A stretch of DNA of 64,000 nt from Sphaerolaimus hirsutus (Eukaryota; Nematoda; Chromadorea; Monhysterida; Sphaerolaimidae), in NCBI GenBank assembly GCA_964036195.1, contig OZ038456.1, forward strand, positions 20,474,104-20,538,103. Direction: 5' to 3'. Numbering within the stretch: position 1 is the first letter of the stretch; the number at the start of each line of letters is the position of its first letter. The translations under genes and the position numbers were made by a program. This document shows, in pieces, positions 23,201 through 34,145 of the stretch. The notes under the pieces were generated by a model, which worked only from the letters and a program-made list of their open reading frames with translations, ran no database searches and was not told the DNA's origin.

Positions 23201-25038
23201 CTTCCACCAGCCACAGGTCCCTTGCTGTGCCAGCACCACCTGCCCAACCTGTCAGGATGGCACCCAGATCTGGCTGGCTAGCTGCCACTGAGAGACGCAG
23301 GCAGATCGCTGCCATGCACATTTGCAAATTGGATATCAGTTTGAAGCCCAAGCAGAAGAAGGCATTGAAGGTGATGAATTTGATTTAATGAGTCATGGAA
23401 TTTTATTGACCAAAATTATTGCCCTTAGGACTGTAAATGTGTTACGTTAAACATACATACTTATATAAATATTGGACATTTTATTAGACCATATGGGTAA
23501 AAGTTTCATGTCTCAAGTTGTCTATTTCTAACCAAGAATATTATACAAACACTATTTTCCCTTTCAGTGTACCTGGCAGCGCCTGAAACTGCTTGCACAT
23601 GGCAATGAGTTGACACTAATGGAAAGGGTATTCGAGAGGTTTTCAGTTCGCGAACCAAAAGCCTCCAAAATGTTCATCACAGCCGCATTTACCACAACTG
23701 TACAAACATGCTGAGCAGCAGCCAACCACAGATGTCACTGTCAATGTCCAGACCCACTGCGACTACATTTAGAGATCATGCAAGATTTCTGGCTGTTCTT
23801 GTGGATGAAGCTGTCTCTGCTGCTGCGTGTGATGACTTTCAACTGTTGTCGATTAAATTACAGGAAATTGGTGAGCTGGTGATACAATTACAATAAAGGC
23901 TACATAATTACAATGTACGGGTGCTAGCATTTCTGGGAGATTTATATTTAAAAAATCTCAGAAAATCTAAGAAAATATAAGATTTTCTGGGATTTATATT
24001 TTTTCACAATTTTCTAGAGAGATTTAATTATATTTTCTTTTAGAGAGATTTTCTGAGATTTTTTAAAATATCAGATTATCAGAATATCTCAAATTCTGAC
24101 ATTTATATTTAATTATATTTTTTGCAGGGTTTTTTGAGAGAGATTTAACTATATTTTTCTTGAGAGATTTTCCAAGATTATATTTGATAAAATTTTCTGA
24201 AAATTGAGGATTTTTCCAATGCTAATGGGTGGACATTAAATATTTTCAACCAATCCAGGCTGCAAGCACTCTCGCCTAAGGAGAATGGGCTTGGGCAGGA
24301 GGCAATGGGACATTCTTGGTGAATGCTTTGTTGATGTTGTGGCATGTCATGATGCTGTCAGGTGGGTGATGGGTGGTCTACTTTATTGCTGGGGTTCAAA
24401 TGTTATCCCAAAACAAAATCATATTCCTATCACCTATCCTGCCAAATGTCAGAATTCTTCAATACCAATCACAAATACAGACAAATGTTTGGACTTTTCA
24501 ATCCAGATCCTTGTCATGAAATGGTCAGATCTTGACCTACCAAAAGCACAGTTAGCAATAAAAAATGTGTTATTTGCAGAAAATATAATGAAATTTAATA
24601 TCAGAAAATATTTAACAAAATTTATATCTCAACAAGAATATATAGGTAATCAAATTATCTAAGTTCTCTGGAAATTTTATGTGGTATTGTCTACATTTGA
24701 GCTGAAAGATAAAATAACAATAAAATATTTCTTAAAAACCTGGTCAAAATAAAAGAAAAGATGTTTTAATATACTTAAAAATCTAATTCTTCTGTGATTT
24801 TTGGTAGCTTAAATACCAGCCCACTCTGACCCTACCCACCTACACCTAAAAACCATCAAAACAACACAATTTCAGAACCTCACATGATGCATCCAGAGCA
24901 TGGACCATTCTGGTGGCAGCCCTAATTGACAGGATGGCAGCTGCCACAGAAAAACATGTTTATGGTGCCAGTAACAGTGGATTGCCAGTGACCATTGGAG
25001 TTGAGCAGATACATCCATGTAATGGCCCCACTGTTTAG
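20241..25038 (+). CDS. Globin with a long N-terminal extension; multi-exon, first exon not found
   Basis: Exons: 20241-20510, 21554-21801, 21995-22278, 22494-22691, 23036-23370, 23568-23870 (with 23700-23731 removed), 24259-24361 and 24876-25038. All phases agree and the stop is TAG at 25036. The product is at least 623 residues. Residues 1 to about 430 are polar, Ser/Thr/Lys/Gln-rich and unlike any fold I know. The globin domain follows: LKPKQKKALK, W in helix A, REPKASKMF in the C/CD region, FRDHARFLAVLVDEAV with the distal His (codon 23777), GCKHSRL with the proximal His (codon 24267), and AWTILVAALIDRM in helix H. As a globin it should bind haem; its ligand and role are unknown. Odd points: the 32-nt gap needed to keep frame, a weak donor (AAG|GTTGGT) on the first listed exon, and an intron made of a MITE. 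The link from 20241-20510 to the rest is less certain than the others. Confidence 0.8.
20515..20892. repeat. G-run/C-run repeat in the globin gene intron
   Basis: Alternating poly-G and poly-C tracts with CAGCTATC motifs appear four times between 20580 and 20840. The reading frames here (proline-rich) come from the C runs. No clear ends could be set. Confidence 0.4.
20893..21251. mobile_element. TA-target element, diverged copy
   Basis: The ends CTGTATTCCCTTGAAATACC and GTATTTCAAGAAAATACAG are inverted, with a TA flank clear on the left. The interior (21000-21180) matches the interior of the large copy at 49520-51274, which identifies the outer parts of that interrupted copy. Confidence 0.65.
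21799..21994 (+). mobile_element. Inverted-repeat MITE forming almost the whole of a globin-gene intron
   Basis: The intron 21802-21994 is filled by two arms: CAATCCCAGACCCTGTAAAA at the left and the complement of a near-identical sequence at the right, with TGTCAAATGTCAC motifs between. The donor lies in CCAG|GTGCC and the acceptor in CCCCCAG, i.e. in or beside the element's ends. Related copies occur at 28823, 38066, 44883 and 52385-52512. Whether the element carried the splice sites in with it is inference. Confidence 0.6.
23917..24232. mobile_element. TAGCATT-family hAT-like element in a globin-gene intron
   Basis: The element spans 23925-24224, starting TAGCATTTCTGGGAG and ending TTTTTCCAATGCTA. 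The flanks ACGGGTGC and ATGGGTGG agree at six of eight. It makes up about 300 of the 388 bp of this intron. The interior is GAGATTT/AAATCTC repeats. Confidence 0.65.
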
Positions 25039-25397
25039 GGTGAATTGATGTGTGAATGTGATGGGAATATGTTTGTTTTAGTTTGAATGATGAAATATTT
25101 TCAGTTTATGTTTCAGATTGTCTGTGGTGGGGCGATTTGATTATTGTGTGGGGTTGTTAGTGTCAACTAAAACCATATTTTTGAGTCAGATTTATTTGTT
25201 GCACCATGCATATCTTCCTTTTTATGTGTATCATTTTAAGCCTTTTATTGTTATCTGTTTGTGCTTGTAAAGATTTACTTTCATACAATGCACCATTTTT
25301 CAACCAATGCTTCCACACAACTCTTGTGTACTTATTCGCCTGTAACTTGTGGTCTATGTTTAGAGCAGCGTTTACGCAATTTCGTGTGATGACAAAA

Positions 25398-25403
25398 AAT
25401 AAA
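25398..25403 (+). promoter_or_regulatory. Possible polyadenylation signal of the globin gene
   Basis: An AATAAA hexamer lies 360 bp after the globin stop codon. A 77-residue frame at 25206-25439 starting with a hydrophobic stretch overlaps it. I read that frame as chance within the 3' untranslated region. Confidence 0.4.
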
Positions 25404-25637
25404 GCGAAAATGTTCCATTATTCTGGAATTAAGAATTAAGTTCCATATTTGCAAGAAAAGACAGTGAAGTGTGCTCACTAGTTAAGCGTACACTCATGCA
25501 AATTTTCAGACAGTTTGAGCCTGTCATTAAAGACTTATAGACATTTTAAAATGAATTTCAGTTGTCGGTTCCGTTTTTGTATTGAAACTGAACCGACAAC
25601 GGAAATTTGTTTTCAAACTTGAATGAAATACACGAAT

Positions 25638-26067
25638 TACCGTACTACCTCGAATTACCCCCCCCCCCTTGAATTAACCCCCCCCCCCCCTCGAAATACC
25701 CCCCTAAATTTCGGCTGAGGAAATAATAAACCCCCCTCGAAATACCCCCCCCCCCTAAAATTGAGTGTAACGTGAACGTACATTACAAATACCGCAGTTT
25801 GTGATCTGTACTATGCCGAACACACGTTAAAACTGATGATTAAGTGACGTTAGGGAAGGATTTTGTGTATATACAGTAATATATGCCTATAAACACATAT
25901 AAATATATGTGATTGTTCGATTTTTCTACGTCTGCGTATGGGGAATTTCCGAAAATTTCTGGCGAAATAATAGACCCCCCTCGAATACCCCCCCCTTGAA
26001 TTATCCCCCCTCAAATTTTGCTGGCGAAATAATAAACCCCCTGGGGGTATTTCGAGGTAATACGGTA
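25638..26067. mobile_element. TA-target poly-C element, full copy
   Basis: The ends CCGTACTACCTCGAATTACC and GAGGTAATACGG are flanked by TA. The middle (25750-25960) matches 9750-9960 and 33540-33740 in inverted or direct order. Confidence 0.8.
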
Positions 26068-26144
26068 TCTGCAAATTGGCATGTCCGTTAACTCAACTAG
26101 TAAGTATACGTCACGGCGAGATCTCGGCCGTAAAGTAAATCCGG

Positions 26145-26664
26145 CCGTAATGCATAGATGTACAAACGTATTTATGTTTACTCGATAAATACGTATACTC
26201 GAGTGCTCGAGTAAACACGTTTACGTTTTCACCCGAAAAAATACCGGTACTCACTTACTCGCGTACTTTTTGAAAGTACGCGAGTACAGACAACGTAATT
26301 GAGAACATTTTTTGAGTGCATAAAGAGCAAAAAGTCACTCACAGGAATATACCTAAACGGCTGAAAAATAGCGTGAAATAACAGCGGAAATTATAGAATT
26401 CGCGATGGGTAGGGATAGCGACGACTCTCGCTCTCACCTATACTCATTTTTACGTTTTCCTAGGTACAAAATTGAAAAATCCCCTACATTTAAGCTTTCC
26501 CTGAGTATTTACAGATATTTATGTTTACTCACCTTTTACACAGCGTAAAAGTAGAAAATTGTTACTTAACGTTTTCTGTACTCAGGTGTGACTAAAAATA
26601 AAATACTTAACGTTTACGTTTACTTTCAAAAAAGTTCAGTACTTTAAACAACTCTGCCGTAATG
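26145..26664. mobile_element. CAGAGTTG-family hAT-like element
   Basis: The element spans 26153-26656 between an exact 8-bp duplication, CCGTAATG. The right end is CAACTCTG; the left end, CATAGATGTACAAACG, is a diverged CAGAGTTGTTAAAACG. Motifs such as ACTCGAGTGCTCGAGT lie subterminally. Confidence 0.85.
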
Positions 26665-27579
26665 ATGCCCGGTTTAAAGTAGAACCCTCTACTTTACAGT
26701 CGGGTTTACTTTACGGCCGGTACATCCCCATACGTCACTGCTTTTTGTTGCAGATGTGGAACTTTTTTCCGGAATTATGGAACCTTTTCACTTCTCTTTT
26801 TGTCCGCACAAAATGCAGTGTAAACGTGACTTTATGCTTTATTTCCTCAATTATATTTTGATTGCATCTAACATGTTACAACAAGTGAACATATTCATGT
26901 TATACTCGGCGGACATGATACTCTGCCCTCGCACTCATTTATGTCTCACGTTGGAAGCGTGCCAATGATGAGTAAGCATGCGATTTTTGTGTTAATGATG
27001 AAAAAATCAGTGTCGTGAATAATTTAACATTTAGCGTCATAACAACGATTATTTTTTTTCAATTTTTAAATGAAAATTGTATGCGTAAAGCAATCGTTGG
27101 CACGCTTCCAGCGGGAACCACGCGTGCAGGGTGTAAAGTAACCCAAGTATACCAGTAGATGCAGTAATGGAATGGCTGGTCCCGCAAATCTGTTACCATA
27201 GTCGATGTTGTGGGGTGTTTAAGCTCTCTAAAATATCATTAGAAAGTTGAAAACTATAACATAAAAAATCAGGGAAAATTTCTTAAAGGTGATGTTCTAA
27301 GCTGACTAACGATCGCAAACCCTCTCGAAAAAGTATTTAAATTTTTAAGTGTTTTTTCCAAAACGAGCACGGGCCTATATGTGCGTGCCGGGTTTCATCG
27401 TGTGCGAAACGGGCATATGTGCGTGCCGGGTTTATGTGCGTAACAGTGCATCCTCGTGGTAACTATTATCTTCTTTGTGTCAAATAATCAGCTATTGTTA
27501 AAATTTCAAGAACATACATGAGAAATGACATAAAACATTTACCTTTATCAAGAAAATACATTTTGTATGTAAATGTTGA
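26665..27579. other. Intergenic stretch, no gene seen
   Basis: It contains GTTGGAAGCGTGCCAA near 26950 and its inverted form near 27095, and ACTCGGCGGACATGATACTC near 26905; similar motifs recur at 5590, 38850, 41010-41060, 51710 and 57610. ATGTGCGTGCCGGGTTT is repeated at 27380 and 27415. No exon is supported. Confidence 0.4.
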
Positions 27580-27812
27580 ATCACACATAGCATTGAAAAA
27601 ATCTGTCAGTAATAAAAAAAAAAATTTAATTACTTTTTTGAGGATTCTCTAGAGATATATCTAAATATATTTTCTTTTCATCTATTCATATTTTTCTGTT
27701 TTTTTTTACAGAGAGATTTAGTTACATATTCTTTTGGAGAGTTTTTCTGAGATAAAAAGGTCTTCAGTTGAAAAAAATAGAAATCACCCATTTTTTCAAA
27801 GCTAATCACACA
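27580..27812. mobile_element. TAGCATT-family hAT-like MITE
   Basis: The element spans 27588-27804 between an exact 8-bp duplication, ATCACACA. The ends are TAGCATTGAAAAAATC and TTTTTTCAAAGCTA. The interior is AT-rich, with AGAGATATATC and related motifs. Confidence 0.8.
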
Positions 27813-27978
27813 TAATCATAATCATGCATACAAAAGGCAGCGTAGTGTAATAAAAACATGACAAATTTTGGAAAAGTGACAATTCTATAGTCAATTAAAA
27901 GTAACAAGGTTATAAAGGAGACCTGCCGATGAGTGATTTTCTAATGAGTCAGTTTCAATAAAAAAGCACCACATGGTA

Positions 27979-30900
27979 TCATAAAAATCTGTGCATGGCA
28001 CTAATTAATACAGCAGCTGTCAACGAAAACAATTGCCAAAATGAACTGGATCTAAATGGCAGTGCCCCACTCAATCTGTAATGGATTATAAGGTGTTTAG
28101 TGAATAGGATTTTTTGATGAAATGGATGTGTGATGCACTGTGATGTGTTGTGAAGTCACTTCACACTGATGTGTGATAAACTGCGAAGTGTTGTGAAGTC
28201 ACTTCAGACTGATGGGTGATGCACTGTGAAGTTCTGTGAAGTGTCTTCACACTGATGTGTGATGCACTGTGAAGTGTTGTGAAGTGCTTCACACGATGTG
28301 TGAAGTGTTGTGAAGTGCTTCACACGATGTGTGATGAAATGTGAAGTGTTGTGAAGTAACTTCACGCTGATGTGGGGCATTGTTTGGGTGTAGGACTGCA
28401 CCATGATGTCACTGTCGCCATAACACACAAAATGTCACACGTTTTTACCAACAAAAGAAAAATAAACTCCACCTGGGACTGCCATTACAGCCATCCCCAT
28501 AGCATGTGCAAATGGTCACCTGCCCATTTGGGAAATCATTGGGTAATTGCAGTATTTTCTTCGCCTGATAATTTATACAAGCATCCCTATTAAACCATCT
28601 GTACCACTTGACCAGTGTTGCATTGAAACCACGAATTAGCATGTTTGCGTGGCAGCCCCGCATAAAGCCGTGCACGTAGAAACCTGAGTGTGGATGTTTG
28701 CTGAGAGTTCATGAGAGCTGAGCGTGGATAAATATGTGAGTACCGTATTTCCTTGAATTAACCCCCCTTGAATTAGCCATCCATGAATTAACCTTTCCCC
28801 ATGAGTTAACCCTCAAAATACCCCAGGTGACACCCACACCTTGTAAATGTCAAATTCAAGTGTCGAAAGATGTTTAAAATGCCCTGTAAACTGTCAAATT
28901 TTAATTTATTTTCACCGGTCATTTGCCATTTTACAGTTTACATGACTTTTGACATTTTACATGACATGTGTTATTTTGCAGGGCATTTTGCAGAGTCATT
29001 ATAAATACTCGATAATTACAGCACATCGCTTAATAATTAATTCTGGCCCAGGTACATAAAATCCTTCAATTTCATCATTTCCAACAAAACAACAACAACA
29101 AAAAAAACTCACCCCCCACCACTGCCTGTTCATAAATCTTCACGCAAACGGTGGGGCAAGCCACCAATTTGACCCCCCTTTGATCACCCCCGTACGGACT
29201 TGATCTACCGTAAATCACGTCGGCATTGTCGCATTTGTCGGTAAAATTCATCGGTTTACGGTAGACGCGCGACAAACTGCGCCAATTACTTTCGTAGAGT
29301 TTCGACATGCAGCTGTAGCACATTACGGGGGTGTCTGGGGGGGGGGTTGTTTGGTGATTTTGATTGGGGGTCTATTATAGTTTTGAGGATGGGTATATTA
29401 TTTCGTTTTTTTTGTTTCAAATTGAATATCGTGTTTATCGAAATAAATATCCATAATGAATAAATAATTATTTCGCCAGCAAAGTTTGAGGGTGAAATAG
29501 AGGGGGGCCTACGGGGATATATCGAGGGGTTGGGTATTTTTCCTCAATACCCTCGAACCTGGGGTGGGAGTATTTTCGTAAGGTCAATTAAAGGGGGATA
29601 ATTTGAAGAAATACGGTATGTAGATTTAGATTCACCGATAAAACTATTGAACTATTTATAAAACTATGGTATATTAAACTATGAAATTCTTAACTGAAGC
29701 ACACCCAGCGTTGCAGCAGAATTCACACATTCTCACATTCAGACATCACACACATAAATACTCCCGACAATTACGTACAGCTATTTTTCGATCGCCCACC
29801 AGCTGTTTATTTTGCCTGGGAGGTCAATCACACACAAAAAAATCACACATGAATGGGTTTCGGCAACACAAGTCGATTATTGAGTAACACACAACAGGCG
29901 CGCCGAAAATTTTTTTTGTGTGAATGTTATTTACACGTAAGGGATATTGATTTGTCGGCGGAAAAATTCACACACTGGGTGAATGTAACATTTTCGGTGA
30001 AGTGTGGCTTTCACACTATTTCCCGGTCACGTTCGGCACCCATTTTTTGATTTTACTTCTTACATCCTATCCCCAGTCCTAGGGCGCCCCAGAGGCTGTA
30101 ACTTGGGGGAAATATTGGTGCAACCCCCTCTACTTCGCATGAATTGGGGGGGTCGCGGCGACCCTTCTCAGGGTGGGTCGCCCTAAGTGCAAAATTTTTT
30201 TCTGGCTTTTATGGTGTCCCACAACAGGTCCGGCACCCGCTGACTTCTGAGCTGTGGGAGGGGTATAAATCTAAATTTTTGGGATTGTGTTACCAACACC
30301 ACTCCCCTATTATACACTATTCAATAATGTGAGATTTATGTGAAAAATTTCTCAAAAATTCGCTTATTCTGTAAAAAACAACAACATTACTCCCCAATAG
30401 ATGGATGACAAAAATTCACTTTTTGGAACTTTTTTATTAGACGCTTGAAGAGATGGTTTATGATACTTTAAAGGGAACGGTTTGATGTTTAAAGTTATGT
30501 AAAGAACCATACCTTTCAAAAGCCTGCGTTGCGAAATTTACTTAGGGTGAATTTTATGACATCATAATGACATCATTGCAGGAACAAAAATTCACAAAAT
30601 TCACACTTTGAAATTCGCCCCAAGTAAATTTTGCAATACATGCATTTTAGAGGTATGATTCTTTACATACCGTATATCCTCGAATAAGTCCCCCGGGGAG
30701 TTATTTTTTCGTCAAAGTTTTTGAGGGGGGAGTTTTTCAAGGGTGGGGAGTTATTCAAGGGAGGGAGTTATTTTTTCCTCATAACTTTCTGGAAAACTTG
30801 CAGGTAGGTAGGTGTGTATACACTGCGTAATACACACTGTGTGCATCTGCTTTCGCTGCCGTATGCTTTCATCCTTTGTATTTTTTGTCTCACACACTGC

Positions 30901-32036
30901 ACTGCATTTGCATTTCGTTTTTATCACTTGTTCCAGTATCCTCTCCACTCATCACAGAGGGGGGAGTTATTCAAGTGTGGGGAGTTATTCAAGGGAGGGA
31001 GTTATTTTTTCGTCAGTGTTTTTGAGGGGGGAGTTATTCAAGGGTGGGGAGTTATTCAAGGGGGGGGTCTTATTCGAGGATATACGGTACCTTTAAACAT
31101 CAAACCATTCCCTTTAAAGTATCTTAAACCAGCTCTTCAAGTGTCTTATCAAAAAGTTCCAAAAAGTGGATTTTTGTCATCCATCTATTGGGGAGTGGTG
31201 TTTTTTAGAGAATAAGAGAATTTTTTAGAAATTTTTCACATTAATCTCACATTATTGAATAGTGTATAGTAGGAGTGTGGTGTTGGTAACACATCCCCAA
31301 AATTTTAGATTTATACCCCTCCCACAGCTCAGAAATCAGCGGGTGCCGGACCTGCTGTGGGACACCAAAAAGCCACAAAAAGGTTACACTTAGGGCGACC
31401 CACCCTGAGAGGGGTCGCCGCGACCCCCTAAATTCATGCGAAGTAGAGGGGGGTTGCACCAATACCCCCCCCTAAGTTTCAGCTTCTGGCGCGGCATAGA
31501 ACTGGAGATAGGGTGTCACAAGTAAGATCAAAAATAGGGTGCCGGACGTGACCGGGAAGGTGTTTATTTATATTTTATTACACTGAAGTCTGAAGGGAAT
31601 TGTTTCGTGCCCTCAGAGGCCAATTTTGCCAACTGTCGAGTGACTCCAAAGAAAATAACTGTCAAGTGTAAGAACTTCAGAAGTATTGTATGTCACATTC
31701 TAAAGCAAAAAAAGCCAAAATCTCAAACTCACGATGGGCGACGTAATCCAAACTCGCATAATTGCTATCAAACGTAATTCCATCGGCCCTTCCCCCGCTC
31801 CTGGGTAAAACTGCAGAAACCAAATTTATTTCCGCGATTATAAAAATACACGACAGTATTATGAGCCATTTTTGTGAGCTTTTTTCTGGTATTCTGATTT
31901 TTCTAGTTGAATGCCAATCTTTTTTTCTTGTAGTGGATTGCGACCATTTGCAATTTGCTGATTTGTTGATAGGAATCGGGTTGACTTTTAATTGACTAGT
32001 TGTCGGTAAAATGGAGTAAAATACGTTTTCTCCCAT
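27979..32036 (-). CDS. Ly6/three-finger-type surface protein, probably GPI-anchored; four exons
   Basis: Exons in transcript order: 32036-31733, 29334-29113, 28683-28473, 28075-27979. Donors are C|GTGAGT, G|GTGAGT and AG|GTGGAG, every phase fits, and the stop is TGA. The product is 277 residues. A hydrophobic segment at about 57-77 would act as signal or anchor; the ATG at 32036 places it unusually far in, so a different first exon is possible. The middle carries ten cysteines in Ly6 order: CYSC, KC, ACPTVC, GC, AC, ICTC and the closing CN of GDGCN. Two possible N-glycosylation sites (NFT, NAT) are present. The last exon is SSSFWQLFSLTAAVLISAM plus a short tail, as in GPI-signal peptides. Members of this fold act as extracellular ligands or receptor modulators; the partner here is unknown. 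Introns hold a minisatellite and a long fold-back element. Confidence 0.82.
28127..28375. repeat. Minisatellite, about 43-bp unit
   Basis: Five to six imperfect units of GATGTGTGATGCACTGTGAA plus GTGTTGTGAAGTCACTTCACAC occur in tandem, with one shortened unit near 28290. Each unit contains a GTGAAG...CTTCAC palindrome. It lies in the last intron of the Ly6-type gene. Confidence 0.8.
28741..28990. repeat. Two truncated MITEs back to back
   Basis: 28741-28815 is the left end of a CCGTATTTCCTTGAATTA element without its right end. From 28821 follows CAGGTGACACCCACACC and the TGTAAAATGTCAAATG-type sequence of the family seen at 21802. Both are within an intron of the Ly6-type gene. Confidence 0.5.
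29335..29618. repeat. Right part of a CCGTATT-family element
   Basis: The intact right end GAAGAAATACGG is followed by TA at about 29617. AATTATTTCGCCAGCAAAG and G-run tracts match other copies. The left end is missing and the G run touches the splice acceptor of the 29334 exon. Confidence 0.55.
30010..31562. mobile_element. Fold-back element with about 480-bp terminal inverted repeats
   Basis: 30011-30495 and 31090-31562 are inverted copies, starting TTCCCGGTCACGTTCGGCACC and ending with the complement. A second, inner inverted block (30500-30550 against 30600-30665) lies next to a TA-target insertion. The flanks show no convincing duplication. Long-arm elements of this kind are found in the Mutator and Foldback groups; I cannot assign it. 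It sits in intron 1 of the Ly6-type gene. Confidence 0.75.
30668..31089. mobile_element. TA-target element nested in the fold-back element
   Basis: The ends CCGTATATCCTCGAATAAG (30670) and GAGGATATACGG (31087) have TA on both sides. GGGAGTTATT repeats lie subterminally. It splits the loop of the fold-back element. Confidence 0.8.
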
Positions 32037-32161
32037 TCTGGTTATGTAGCTGTGGATTTTGAAAAGTTTGAGATGTAAATAATTGCGTGCACACTAAATA
32101 TTTTACTGTATTTAACAAAAAATGCATTCACCAACACGCGGTTTGATCAAGACCTCTTAAT

Positions 32162-32869
32162 CGCAGTTGTTAAAATGTATTTACGTTTACTCGAAAATAC
32201 ATCTACCCGAGTACTTGGTAAATACATTTACATAAGTAAATACTTTTTACTTACTTTTTTAAATACTTTCAAACATACTTTTTACATACTTTTTTAAAGC
32301 ACCTGTACTCACCTGCACGCGTACTTTTGAAAAGTACACGTGTACAGAAAATGTATTTCAGAAATATTAAATACATCCCAATTTTGTGTTGCTCAAATAA
32401 AGAAATCTTGAAAAAATCATATCATTTTCCTATAAAAATACTGAAAACGGTTAAACGTTAATCGGTTAAACGAGGGGGGTATGTCGAGGGGGGGGGGCTT
32501 GTTATTTCGCCAGAATTTTTTTTTGAAATTCGACTACTAAATTGTCATCTGTAATGTACGCAGACGTAGAAAAATGCAACAATAACCACTATATAAATAT
32601 AAGAGTCTATTGACTTATATAAGTAAGTGTGTAACACTGTTCTAACGTAACAATTCATTGTTTTTAACGTGTGTTTTGCATTTCCTGAATCACAAACCGC
32701 AGTTTTCTCATGTACGTTCTCTGTACACTCAATTGGGGGGGGGGTATTTCGAGGGTGTGGGTAATTATTTTATAGTGTCCATTTTGAGGGGGGGGGGATT
32801 TCGAGGAAATACGGTACATATATTTAGGTAAATATACTTTGAAAAGTTTCTATTATTTTAACAACTCTG
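32162..32869. mobile_element. CAGAGTTG-family hAT-like element with a nested poly-G element
   Basis: It starts CGCAGTTGTTAAAATG and ends ATTTTAACAACTCTG. The flanking 8-mers CTCTTAAT and TTCTCAAT agree at six positions. A CCGTATT-family copy with an intact right end (about 32470-32814) interrupts it. Confidence 0.65.
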
Positions 32870-33418
32870 TTCTCAATTTTACTACGTGATAGAGAGTGCA
32901 TAGTATGTCATTCGATTACGGCATAGAGTGGGGGGCAAGAGCTTTTCATTTCCTAATGGAATTGAATTAACACTAGCCTATTTTGGACCATAAAACTGAA
33001 TGGCCAATAAAATCGCACTATTATCTTGTGTATTCCATTAGTTCATTTCAGACACTTCAATCAACTTTAGATGCAAGCCGACAACAACCTAACACCTGAC
33101 AGTGGAAATATTTGCATAAACAGTCCCTGTTTTTTTGCAAAGAATTTTGACAAATTTGGACACAATTTGGTCTCTTTTGAACGTTTTCAAGTGTCATTTA
33201 AAAAAGTCTTGCTTAGGGTTTAGGCTATGGCCAAGTTTTATTATCATACAGGGCACTTGTTACTTTAACTAAAACTTGACACTAGACAGGGTGTGGTAGT
33301 TGATACAGATGATTTTGTCAGTTTATTGTACCTGTGATTCAAGTGTGAAAGATGGCAAATAGAACTTTGAAATTTTAAAACACATTTTAAAACGAAAATA
33401 AAAGCGATTTTCTCCAGA
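32870..33418. other. No gene seen
   Basis: Ordinary AT-rich sequence with no repeat family that I recognise. The first exons of the 34475-35143 gene could lie here or further left, but no candidate stood out. Confidence 0.3.
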
Positions 33419-33846
33419 TACCGTATTACCTCGAAATACCCCCAGGGGGTTTATTATTTCGCCAGCAAAATTTGAGGGGGGGACAATTCGAGGGGGGGGT
33501 TTATTCGAGGGGGGGGGTCTATTATTTCGCCAGAAATTTTCGGAAATTCCCCATACGCAGACGTAGAAAAATTGAACAATTATATAGATGTATATGTGTT
33601 TATAGGCATATATAACTGTATATACACAGAAACCCTTTCCTAACGTCACTTAATCATCAGTTTAAACGTGTGTTCTGCATTGTACAGATCACAAACTGCG
33701 GTATTTGTCATGTACGTTCACGTTACACTCAATTTTAGGGGGGTATTTCGAGGGGGGGGTTTATTTTTTCCTCAGCCGAAATTTAGGGGGGGTATTTCGA
33801 GGGGGGGGTTAATTCAAGGGGGGGGTTAATTCGAGGTAATACGGTA
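33419..33846. mobile_element. TA-target poly-G element, full copy
   Basis: The ends CCGTATTACCTCGAAATACC (33421) and TTCGAGGTAATACGG (33844) lie within TA flanks. The AATTTCGGAAATTCCCCATA core is shared with the copies at 9628 and 25640. Confidence 0.85.
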
Positions 33847-34077
33847 GTTTGTTATCATTGCTCAGGACCCAACATATATGAGCACAAAAACTATTCTCAC
33901 ATAAATTTGACATCATAAGAAAATAATAGATAGTAACTTGACAGTGGTTTCATTGCCCAGCAAACCAAATTCACGAAAATGCAGGATACATAGAATTGAC
34001 TGAAAAAATTGACTAAGTCACCTAAACTCAATATTAACTAAATATATAAAAGTGATCAAAATGAGCCATAAAATAGC

Positions 34078-34145
34078 GCCGATCATGAAGTCACACTTTT
34101 GCGCCTTTAAATGGCGTTGGCGTTGGCGTTGGCGCCATGGTGCCG
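34078..34145. repeat. GGCGTT/GGCGCC array fragment
   Basis: GTTGGCGTTGGCGTTGGCGC and nearby GCGCC motifs form a short remnant of the TAGTGATGG-type arrays, without ends. Confidence 0.4.

Noticed and set aside
25206..25439. 77-residue frame starting with a hydrophobic, signal-like stretch
   Set aside because: It lies just after the globin stop codon and contains the likely polyadenylation signal, so it is probably 3' untranslated sequence.
28127..28375. Possible CRISPR array
   Set aside because: The units are tandem without unique spacers and the genome is clearly eukaryotic; it is a minisatellite.
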